Assembly: GCA_016293495.1 (NCBI GenBank)
Contig: JAEDED010000005.1
Location: forward strand, 1 to 64,000
Direction: 5' to 3'
Source of the DNA: Treponema sp.
GTDB taxonomy: Bacteria; Spirochaetota; Spirochaetia; Treponematales; Treponemataceae
DNA length: 64,000 nt
Under the pieces are notes generated by a model. It ran no database searches. It saw only the letters and a list, made by a program, of their open reading frames with translations, and was not told the origin of the DNA. The position numbers and the translations under genes are program-made. Position 1 is the first letter of the stretch; every line of letters starts with the position of its first letter. Positions 8,526 through 15,295 of this stretch are shown here, in pieces.

Positions 8526-9698
8526 TTATTTACAGAAGCTTTCAAGAACCTTTTTGTAAATTGCAAGGCCTTCATCAATTTCATCATAAGAAATTGTCAA
8601 AGGTGGAAGGAATCTTACGACGTCCTTTCCAGCTGTTGTTGTACAAAGACCTTCTTCAAGACATTTAACTTCGATGTCGAAAGGTTTGATTGATTCATCA
8701 ATCTGAGTTCCGATCATAAGACCTTTTCCTCTTACTTCTTTTACGATAGGAAGATCCCACGACTTGATGATGTTTCTAATGTAATCACCTTTGTTTACAA
8801 CTTCTCTAAGGAATTCAGGATTGTTTACAACAGCAAGAACGATTTCTGCCGCTGCGCATGCAAGAGGGTTTCCGGCAAATGTTGACTGGTGGTCACCTGC
8901 TACAAATACGTCTTTTGCCTTTCCTCTGAAAAGACATGCACCCATTGGGACTCCCCCTGCAATTCCTTTTGCAAGTGTAACTACTTCTGGTTCAATTCCA
9001 AGATCATCGCTTGCAAGGAATGTTCCTGTTCTTCCGATACCTGTCTGAACTTCGTCACACATTACGATTGCACCTGCATCGCGTGCAGCTTTGGCTGCAG
9101 CCTGTGCCCATTCTTTATCGATAAGGTTTACGCCGCCTTCTCCCTGAATGCATTCCATAAAGAGAGCTGCAGTTGTATCGTCGAATGCACCTTTAAGGCT
9201 TTCGTAATCGTTAGCCTTGATTGTTTTAAATCCTTCTGGATATGGTGCAAAACAGTCAGGGTGGAATTTATCCTGACCAGTTGCTGTAAGTGTTGCAAGT
9301 GTTCTTCCGTGGAATGAAGATTCAAGAGTTACGATTGTTTTTCTTTTTTCGCCGCCGTTAAGTGCACCGTATTTTCTTGCAAGTTTGATTGCAGCTTCAT
9401 TTGCTTCTGCACCTGAGTTTCCAAGATAAAGTCTGTCAAAGCCTGTCTGTTCAAGAAGATCAAGTGAATAGCAGATTCCTACATCACTGAAATAATAATT
9501 TGAAATGTGAATCTGTTTTTTTGCCTGTTTTGCAATTGCTTTTATCAATGGTTTGTAGTTATGTCCGAGACAGTTAACTCCAATACCTGCAATAAAGTCG
9601 ATATATTTTTTATTATTGACATCCCACATTGTAGAGCCTTTAGCTTTTACAAATGTTACATCAAAACTTCCGTAATTATTTACAACTACTCTTTCCAT
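8526..9698 (-). CDS. argD: Acetylornithine aminotransferase
   Basis: A class III PLP aminotransferase of 390 residues. It converts N-acetylglutamate semialdehyde plus glutamate to N-acetylornithine in arginine synthesis. The N-terminus YIDFIAGIGVNCLGH and the middle CDEVQTGIGRTG are typical, and the PLP lysine sits in TLAKGIAGGVPMGA. A GGAG site lies 8 bases before the ATG. It is the last gene of argJ-argB-argD, 21 bases after argB, and is followed by a strong hairpin. The close relatives 4-aminobutyrate and succinylornithine aminotransferases are less likely given the operon. Confidence 0.94.
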   Translation of the reverse strand: MERVVVNNYGSFDVTFVKAKGSTMWDVNNKKYIDFIAGIGVNCLGHNYKPLIKAIAKQAKKQIHISNYYFSDVGICYSLDLLEQTGFDRLYLGNSGAEANEAAIKLARKYGALNGGEKRKTIVTLESSFHGRTLATLTATGQDKFHPDCFAPYPEGFKTIKANDYESLKGAFDDTTAALFMECIQGEGGVNLIDKEWAQAAAKAARDAGAIVMCDEVQTGIGRTGTFLASDDLGIEPEVVTLAKGIAGGVPMGACLFRGKAKDVFVAGDHQSTFAGNPLACAAAEIVLAVVNNPEFLREVVNKGDYIRNIIKSWDLPIVKEVRGKGLMIGTQIDESIKPFDIEVKCLEEGLCTTTAGKDVVRFLPPLTISYDEIDEGLAIYKKVLESFCK

Positions 9699-9719
9699 AG
9701 TTTATTCTCCATTAAATTT

Positions 9720-10595
9720 TCAATAAATCATTGTACCGATACCACGGTCACTGAACATTTCTATTAAAAGTGAATGTGGTACACGACCGTCAATAATATG
9801 AGTGCGAGGAACTCCACCGTTAAGGGCAGTTTCACAACAGTCAATTTTTGGAATCATTCCGCCTGCGATTACTCCAGTTGCTTTAAGGGAACCGATGGCA
9901 GTTCGTTCAATTCGTTTGATTAATGTTGTTGGGTCTTCGATATTACGAAGGATGCCCGGAACGTTTGTAAGCTGAACGAATTTTTCTGCCTTCAATGCAA
10001 CAGCGATTTTTGCAGCAGCAGTATCTGCATTGATGTTGTAGCGGGCTTTATCACCTGCTTCACCGAGAGCAACTGTAGATACTACAGGAATAAAGTTCTG
10101 GTCAAGAAGTGTTGTAAGAATGTCAGGATTTACTTCTGTTACTTCACCAACAAATCCAAGGTCTTTTTCAGTTTTCTTAGCACGCAAAAGTCCTGAGTCA
10201 ACACCAGAAAGACCGATGGCTTTTCCGCCTTTGTGGAGAAGAATACCGACGATGTCCTTGTTCAACTTTCCTGTTAAAACCATCTGAACGATTTCCATTG
10301 TTTCAGCATCTGTATAGCGAAGTCCGTCAACAAACTTTGATTCTTTTCCGACACGTTCGAGCATGTGATTGATTTCTGGACCGCCACCGTGAACGAGTAC
10401 AACCTTGATTCCGATTGTATTAAGAAGGACAATGTCTTCCATTACAGCCTGTTTGAGTTCTTCGTTGAGCATTGCGTTTCCGCCGTATTTAACTACAACA
10501 ACTTTTCCAACCCACTGCTTGAAATATGGTAATGTCTGAACAAGTACTTCTGACCACTGTTCAGTTGTCAATGTGCTAACATCTTCTTTATTCAT
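9720..10595 (-). CDS. argB: Acetylglutamate kinase
   Basis: Phosphorylates N-acetylglutamate, the usual feedback-controlled step of arginine synthesis. This amino acid kinase-family protein has 291 residues. VVVKYGGNAM at about 33-42 binds phosphate, VLVHGGGPEINHML binds acetylglutamate and NINADTAAAKIA lies near the nucleotide site. An N-terminal extension of about 25 residues before the kinase core is the kind seen in arginine-sensitive hexameric enzymes, so feedback inhibition is plausible but not proven. TGAGGA precedes the ATG. It is the middle gene of the arg operon. Confidence 0.95.
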   Translation of the reverse strand: MNKEDVSTLTTEQWSEVLVQTLPYFKQWVGKVVVVKYGGNAMLNEELKQAVMEDIVLLNTIGIKVVLVHGGGPEINHMLERVGKESKFVDGLRYTDAETMEIVQMVLTGKLNKDIVGILLHKGGKAIGLSGVDSGLLRAKKTEKDLGFVGEVTEVNPDILTTLLDQNFIPVVSTVALGEAGDKARYNINADTAAAKIAVALKAEKFVQLTNVPGILRNIEDPTTLIKRIERTAIGSLKATGVIAGGMIPKIDCCETALNGGVPRTHIIDGRVPHSLLIEMFSDRGIGTMIY

Positions 10596-10623
10596 TCTGT
10601 TCCTCAGTATTTATACTTGTAAA

Positions 10624-11907
10624 CTACGATCTGTAGTCACCGTTAATTTTAACGTAATCATAAGTGAGGTCACAACCCCATGCCTGACCTTCTGCTTTTC
10701 CATCTTCAAGGTTTACAAAGATTTCAATTGCTTCAGAAGACAGAATCTTTTCTGCTTTGTCTTCATCAAAAGAAAGTCCGATACCGTTGTGAATAACTTC
10801 AATTGAATCATCGCTGTAAACTGATTCGTTTCCGTTTTCAGTTACTTCAAAATAGCGCTTTCCGTTTTCTTTGCTTGAAAAATAAACGGATGTTTTGTCA
10901 GGATTAAATTCAAATCCAGAGTAACCCATTGCACAAAGGATACGGCCGCAGTTTGCATCTTTACCAAACATTGCAGCCTTTACAAGATTTGATCTGATGA
11001 TCTCTTTTGCAAGCCCTCTGGCAATTGTTACATTCTTTGCACCTTTAACAGTACATTCAACAAGGCGGCTTGCACCTTCTCCGTCAGCTGCAATTTTCAT
11101 TGCCATGATTTTGTTCAGTGCATTCAAGGCTGCAAGGAAAGCATCGTAGTCTTTTCCTGTGCTTTTGATTTCTTTATTGCCTGCAAGGCCATTTGCCATG
11201 ATTGTAAGTGTATCATTTGTACTTGTGTCACCGTCAACTGAAACACAGTTGTATGTTCCGAGGATTGATTCGTGCAAAGCTTTATCAAGCATCTTTGAAG
11301 AAATAGCACAGTCAGTTGTAATAAAGCCGAGCATTGTTCCCATGTTGATGTGAATCATGCCAGAACCTTTACACATAGTTCCCATTGTTACAATCTTTCC
11401 GCCGACTTCAAACTGAACTGCACATTCTTTGTACATTGTGTCAGTTGTCATAATTCCGATTCTTGCTTCTTCATGACCTGCTTTTGAAAGAGCAGCTTTA
11501 AGGTTGTCGATGTTTGAAACGATTTTTTCAACAGGAACCTGCTGACCGATAATTCCTGTTGAACAGACGATTACCTGGTCTGCGTTAATTCCCATAGCGT
11601 TTGCAGTAACATCAGCCATAGTCTGAGCTACCTTTGCACCTTCTTCGCCAGTACATGCATTTGCATATCCAACGTTTACGATTACGGCTTGAGCTTTTCC
11701 TTTTGCAATAACTTTCTGTGTATATTTTACACTTTCTGCTTTTACACGGTTAGAAGTAAAAACGCCTGCAGCGTTACATAATTTTTCAGAATATACGAGA
11801 GCTGTGTCATTCTTTTCGCGTCCAGCTTTAATTCCACAGTGATAACCACTTGCTGTAAAACCCTGAGGTGCTGTTACACCACCGTCGATAAATTTAATTT
11901 CTGCCAT
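10624..11907 (-). CDS. argJ: Bifunctional glutamate N-acetyltransferase / ornithine acetyltransferase
   Basis: Transfers acetyl groups from N-acetylornithine to glutamate, recycling acetyl in arginine synthesis, and may also use acetyl-CoA. The 427-residue precursor self-cleaves before a Thr nucleophile, here Thr191 in INMGTMLGFITTD. The residue before it is Gly190 rather than the commoner Ala. DGDTSTNDT is also present. I start at 11907 because AAAAGGAGGGTTATT precedes that ATG. The frame continues upstream to 11955, but that stretch is the promoter and operator. It is the first gene of argJBD. argC, argF, argG and argH are not in the window. Confidence 0.95.
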   Translation of the reverse strand: MAEIKFIDGGVTAPQGFTASGYHCGIKAGREKNDTALVYSEKLCNAAGVFTSNRVKAESVKYTQKVIAKGKAQAVIVNVGYANACTGEEGAKVAQTMADVTANAMGINADQVIVCSTGIIGQQVPVEKIVSNIDNLKAALSKAGHEEARIGIMTTDTMYKECAVQFEVGGKIVTMGTMCKGSGMIHINMGTMLGFITTDCAISSKMLDKALHESILGTYNCVSVDGDTSTNDTLTIMANGLAGNKEIKSTGKDYDAFLAALNALNKIMAMKIAADGEGASRLVECTVKGAKNVTIARGLAKEIIRSNLVKAAMFGKDANCGRILCAMGYSGFEFNPDKTSVYFSSKENGKRYFEVTENGNESVYSDDSIEVIHNGIGLSFDEDKAEKILSSEAIEIFVNLEDGKAEGQAWGCDLTYDYVKINGDYRS

Positions 11908-11939
11908 AATAACCCTCCTTTTAGGGTATTCAATATTTA

Positions 11940-11975
11940 TGCAATAAATATACATTTTTATGCATAAATATGCAA
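11940..11975 (-). promoter_or_regulatory. argJ promoter overlapped by two ArgR-like boxes
   Basis: On the minus strand TTGCAT (11970-11975), a 17-base spacer and TATATT (11947-11952) form a good sigma70 promoter. The perfect inverted repeat TGCATA-AA-TATGCA (11961-11974) lies across the spacer and the -35. A weaker copy, TGCAATAAATATACA (11940-11954), covers the -10. Their centres are about 20.5 bases apart, the spacing of tandem ARG boxes for hexameric ArgR. Compared with the known box core TGAATA..TATTCA, the better copy differs at one symmetric position per half. Assignment to ArgR is inference. Confidence 0.6.
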
Positions 11976-12007
11976 TATAATTTAAGGGAATTAAATCAGA
12001 ACTTTAA

Positions 12008-12038
12008 TCCTTCAAAATTCCCAGTCCTTCAAAATTCC
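12008..12038. repeat. Tandem 14-base direct repeat, period 17
   Basis: TCCTTCAAAATTCC occurs at 12008-12021 and again at 12025-12038, upstream of the export permease. It could be an operator for the downstream gene or simply a local duplication. Confidence 0.6.
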
Positions 12039-12099
12039 TGGTTAGTTGAATATAAACCCAATAACTGATAAGATAAATAAAATCTTTTCAGGAATAAAT

Positions 12100-12978
12100 A
12101 TGGATAAAAATACAACAAAAGCAATAGAAAAAGATGACGAAAACTGGGATCTTATTCTCCAGCCAAAAGTTCGCACTTTAGATTCAAAGCATATTCGTGA
12201 ATTAATCAGCTACCGCGACCTTATTCTTCTTTTTATCAAACGTGACTTTACAACTCAGTATAAACAGACTATACTCGGACCTCTATGGTATCTAGTTCAG
12301 CCTCTTGTAACAACTGTCTGTTATACATTCGTTTTCGGAAAACTTGCTAACATCGGAACAGATGAAGTTCCTTACATGCTTTTCTATTTTGCAGGAACAA
12401 TGCTCTGGACATATTTTACAGGCGTATTAAATTCTGCTGCAGGTATTTTTTCTTCCAACTCAGGAATTTTCAGTAAAGTTTATTTTCCTCGACTTACAGT
12501 TCCGATTTCGACAACTGTCGGACAGATGATTAAACTTGCACTTCAGTTCATGTGTCTTTTAGTTTTCTATTTTTATTTTATCTTTAAAGGTGCTCCAGTT
12601 CATCCGTCATGGAAAGTTTGTCTGTTCCCACTTCTTGTATTGTGGATTGGCTTTCTCGGATGCGGCTTGGGAATGATTGTTTCATCTCTTACAACAAAGT
12701 ACCGTGACTTGAACCAGCTTTTAGGCTTTGGTCTTTCGCTTGCAATGTATGCAACACCGATTGTTTACCCTCTTTCTCAGGCTCCTGAAAAATTCCAGTG
12801 GTTCTTCTACATCAATCCGATGAGTGCTCCTATTGAACTTTTCAGAATCTGGTTCTACGGTGCAGGTCATGTACCTGTTACAATGACATTAATAAGCCTT
12901 GCAGTAACCGGACTTTGTTTCTTCTTCGGTCTTATTCTTTTCAACAAAAACGAAAGAACTTTCGTAGACGTAATCTAA
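12100..12978 (+). CDS. ABC-2 type permease for polysaccharide or glycan export
   Basis: A membrane subunit of the TagG/Wzm family that exports O-antigen, teichoic acid or similar glycans. The cytoplasmic N-terminal amphipathic part reads LRELISYRDLILLFIKRDFTTQYKQTILGPLWY, the hallmark of the family. It is followed by about six membrane spans (for example TVCYTFVFG, LALQFMCLLVFYFYFI, LFPLLVLWIGFLGCGLGM). I prefer the ATG at 12100, preceded by CAGGAATAAAT, giving 292 residues. The frame is open to a TTG at 12046, but that TTG sits in a possible -35 (TTGAAT, 17 bases, TAAGAT). The partner ATPase (Wzt/TagH-like) is not adjacent, which is unusual. The next gene is separated by a terminator. Confidence 0.85.
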   Translation: MDKNTTKAIEKDDENWDLILQPKVRTLDSKHIRELISYRDLILLFIKRDFTTQYKQTILGPLWYLVQPLVTTVCYTFVFGKLANIGTDEVPYMLFYFAGTMLWTYFTGVLNSAAGIFSSNSGIFSKVYFPRLTVPISTTVGQMIKLALQFMCLLVFYFYFIFKGAPVHPSWKVCLFPLLVLWIGFLGCGLGMIVSSLTTKYRDLNQLLGFGLSLAMYATPIVYPLSQAPEKFQWFFYINPMSAPIELFRIWFYGAGHVPVTMTLISLAVTGLCFFFGLILFNKNERTFVDVI

Positions 12979-12992
12979 TATTTAAACAATTT

Positions 12993-13022
12993 GAGTCTGC
13001 AGTTTTTGCAGACTCTTTTTTT
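12993..13022 (+). terminator. Terminator between the permease and exostosin-like genes
   Basis: A perfect 9-bp stem, GAGTCTGCA (12993-13001) and TGCAGACTC (13007-13015), with loop GTTTT and seven T after it. It ends only 13 bases before the next ATG, so the downstream gene must depend on read-through or on a promoter inside the permease gene. Confidence 0.9.
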
Positions 13023-13035
13023 ATGAGGAATTTTT

Positions 13036-13974
13036 ATGGCCTTCAAATATTTTCTTGCAAATCTGCCTTTTGAATTCAGCACAGATTTTTGTGCAGCAGT
13101 AAATAAAAAATTAAAACTCCGCCCTTCAAGCTCACCATTTCTTGCAGGTGATACATACCGCAAACTTGCAGACTTTCTTTATGATGATACATACCTTTGT
13201 TCAGCTGAAGAAATCAACTGTTTTAAAAAATCTAAAGTTGATTCAAGCCGTGCCCATCCTTTAGTGTTTGTAAGCTCATGGAAACTTGAAGGCTTTGCAG
13301 AAAATGTACTTTCAAAAATTTCAATTCCGTTTGTATTAATTACTCATCAGGGCGATGTAAATATCAAAACTGATTTTCACAAATCAATTCTTGCAAACAA
13401 AAACCTTCTTCACTGGTTTGCACAGAACTGTGAACTTACAGGAAAGAAAATCACACCGCTTCCAATCGGACTTGAAGACAGATGGCGTCACAATGCAGGC
13501 GCTGTTGCAGATTTCAAAAAATCAAAATATAAGAATAACCCTAAAGAATCGAAAATTCTTTTCGGCTTTTCAATCTGTACAAATCCTGAAAGCCGCACAC
13601 CATGTTTTCTTGCATTAAGCAAAAATCCAAATGCACAGCAGATTTACCGTGCACCTTCAGCTCATCTTTACAGAAGAAAACTTTCAATGTATAAGTTTGT
13701 TGCAAGCCCTGCAGGTAACGGCTTAGACTGTCACCGCACCTGGGAAGCAATTTACCTTGGAGTTGTTCCGATTGTTGAAAACAATGCTATGAATAAATCC
13801 TTCAAAAAGCTCGGACTTCCGATGATTCTTATCGATAAAGAAAAATGGTCTGATCTTTCAAAGTGGACTCCAGAAACAATGGAAAAGAAGTTTACAGCTG
13901 AATGGGAAAAAGCAGATCTTTCTTCAATGTGGATTGATTTCTGGCAGAAGGAATTTGACAAATACCTTAAATAG
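13036..13974 (+). CDS. Exostosin-like (GT47-related) protein, probable glycosyltransferase
   Basis: A 312-residue soluble protein without a signal peptide. Around residues 220-245 it has FVASPAGNGLDCHRTWEAIYLGVVPIV, matching the exostosin-type signature (P-x-G-N-G-x-D-x-H-R-x-W-E-A-x-x-x-G-x-x-P-I-V) that contributes to the nucleotide-sugar site. The N-terminal half (VFVSSWKLEGFAENVL, FVLITHQGDVNI) has a Rossmann-like pattern. The donor and acceptor sugars cannot be read from the sequence. GAGGA precedes the ATG by 7 bases. Position after an export permease suggests work on the same surface glycan, but a terminator separates the two genes. Confidence 0.65.
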   Translation: MAFKYFLANLPFEFSTDFCAAVNKKLKLRPSSSPFLAGDTYRKLADFLYDDTYLCSAEEINCFKKSKVDSSRAHPLVFVSSWKLEGFAENVLSKISIPFVLITHQGDVNIKTDFHKSILANKNLLHWFAQNCELTGKKITPLPIGLEDRWRHNAGAVADFKKSKYKNNPKESKILFGFSICTNPESRTPCFLALSKNPNAQQIYRAPSAHLYRRKLSMYKFVASPAGNGLDCHRTWEAIYLGVVPIVENNAMNKSFKKLGLPMILIDKEKWSDLSKWTPETMEKKFTAEWEKADLSSMWIDFWQKEFDKYLK

Positions 13975-14023
13975 TTTTAAAAGCTAATCAGTTTTAATAC
14001 CTTTACCAGTTTTATAAAATAAA

Positions 14024-14070
14024 AAAAAGACACGGCTCAATGAAGTACACTTCACAAACCGTGTCTTTTT
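14024..14070. terminator. Bidirectional terminator between the exostosin-like gene and ilvE
   Basis: AAAAAGACACGG pairs with CCGTGTCTTTTT, and a second inner stem is TGAAG/CTTCA. A runs and T runs flank both sides, so it can serve both convergent genes. Confidence 0.85.
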
Positions 14071-14094
14071 ATATATTAACTGCAGTTTCTTTTA

Positions 14095-15123
14095 TCAGCA
14101 AATTTCCATGATCCAGCCTTCTGGAGCTTCGATACGTCCCATCTGGATTCCAGTGAGTGTATCATAGAGCTTCTGAAGAACAGGTCCGAATTTTTCCATT
14201 CCGCTAGGAAGGCAGATTTCTGTTCCGTGATCAACAATTTTTCCAATTGGAGAAATAACTGCTGCTGTTCCACAAAGACCACATTCAGAGAAATCTTTCA
14301 ATTCGTTTTTGTTGATTCTTCTTTCTTCAACTTCCATGTTGAGATAATTTTTTGCAACATCTACAAGTGAACGTCTTGTAATTGAAGGAAGAATGCTGTC
14401 TGATTTTGGAGTAATCAATTTCTTTCCGTCTTTTGAAACGAAGAGAATGTTTGCTCCACCAGTTTCTTCGATATATGTATGTGTTTCAGGATCAAGGTAA
14501 ATGTTTTCTGCATAACCTTCTTTGTGTGCATCCTGAATGTTGTGAAGACTCATTGCATAGTTAAGACCAGCTTTGATGTTTCCAGTTCCATGAGGAGCAG
14601 CACGGTCACGGTCAGAAATACGAACTGTTATAGGTTTTGCACCGCCTTTGAAGTATGGCCCAACTGGAGTTCCGAAAAGTCTGAACTGATATTCTTCGGC
14701 AGGTTTTACACCGATTACTGAACTTGAACCGAACATATATGGGCGAAGATAAAGTGTTGCACCGCTTCCATATGGTGGAACCCATGATGCATTTGCTTTT
14801 ACAACCTGTTTAACAGCTTCAAGGAACATTTCCTTTGGTAATACAGGCATTTCAAGACCTTCACAAGATGTTGCCAAACGTTCAGCGTTTAAGTCCGGAC
14901 GGAAAGTAACAATCTTGCCCTGTTCTGTAGTATATGCTTTAAGACCTTCAAAACATGTCTGGGCATACTGAAGAACACCGGCACATTCAGAAATTGTGAC
15001 TGTTGCATCGTCAATAAGCGCACCGTTATCCCATGCACCATTCTTAAAATTTGCAACATAACGTTTGTCTGTTTTTACGTAGCCGAATCCTAAACTACCC
15101 CAATCAAGATTTTGTTTTTCCAT
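14095..15123 (-). CDS. ilvE: Branched-chain amino acid aminotransferase
   Basis: Interconverts Leu, Ile and Val with their 2-oxo acids using PLP. It is a fold-type IV enzyme of 342 residues in the long BCAT subgroup. The PLP lysine is in GTGNIKAGLNYA and the substrate loop in EETGGANILFV. GSGATLYLRPYMFGSS and SDSILPSITRRSL are family blocks. The start is fixed by GGGAGG before the ATG. A short hairpin (CGCTC-TATGT-GAGCG, 15139-15153) abuts that site and might affect translation. It is monocistronic, with a good promoter (15171-15198) and a shared terminator. Confidence 0.95.
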   Translation of the reverse strand: MEKQNLDWGSLGFGYVKTDKRYVANFKNGAWDNGALIDDATVTISECAGVLQYAQTCFEGLKAYTTEQGKIVTFRPDLNAERLATSCEGLEMPVLPKEMFLEAVKQVVKANASWVPPYGSGATLYLRPYMFGSSSVIGVKPAEEYQFRLFGTPVGPYFKGGAKPITVRISDRDRAAPHGTGNIKAGLNYAMSLHNIQDAHKEGYAENIYLDPETHTYIEETGGANILFVSKDGKKLITPKSDSILPSITRRSLVDVAKNYLNMEVEERRINKNELKDFSECGLCGTAAVISPIGKIVDHGTEICLPSGMEKFGPVLQKLYDTLTGIQMGRIEAPEGWIMEIC

Positions 15124-15170
15124 TTTAAATTTTCCTCCCGCTCACATAGAGCGTATTTCAACTTTAAATC

Positions 15171-15198
15171 ATTATACCAAATTTTTGGAATTTTACAA
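15171..15198 (-). promoter_or_regulatory. Sigma70 promoter of ilvE
   Basis: On the minus strand TTGTAA (15193-15198), a 16-base spacer and TATAAT (15171-15176). The predicted start near 15164 gives a leader of about 40 bases containing a strong Shine-Dalgarno, a conventional arrangement unlike that of the divergent gene. Confidence 0.65.
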
Positions 15199-15260
15199 TA
15201 AATTAAAAGTTTAAAAATAAAAAAGTTATTCAATCCTTTTTAAGTATTTTCGCTGGAATT

Positions 15261-15289
15261 TTGACAGATTGATAAGGCAGTAATATAAT
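15261..15289 (+). promoter_or_regulatory. Perfect-consensus sigma70 promoter giving a predicted leaderless mRNA
   Basis: TTGACA (15261-15266), exactly 17 bases, then TATAAT (15284-15289): both hexamers and the spacing match the consensus. The usual start point, 7 bases after the -10, is 15296, the A of the ATG. No ribosome-binding site exists. Confidence 0.8.
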
Positions 15290-15295
15290 TCAAAT

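Noticed and set aside
8889..9317. 142-residue open frame antisense to argD
   Set aside because: Cys-rich low-quality translation, no ribosome-binding site, and fully inside a strongly supported gene.
11907..11955. argJ starting at 11955
   Set aside because: The extra 16 residues come from the promoter and operator region, and the ribosome-binding site AAAAGGAGGG fits only the ATG at 11907.
12046..12099. Export permease starting at the TTG at 12046
   Set aside because: There is no ribosome-binding site, and the TTG is part of a possible -35. The ATG at 12100 has AGGA at a suitable distance.
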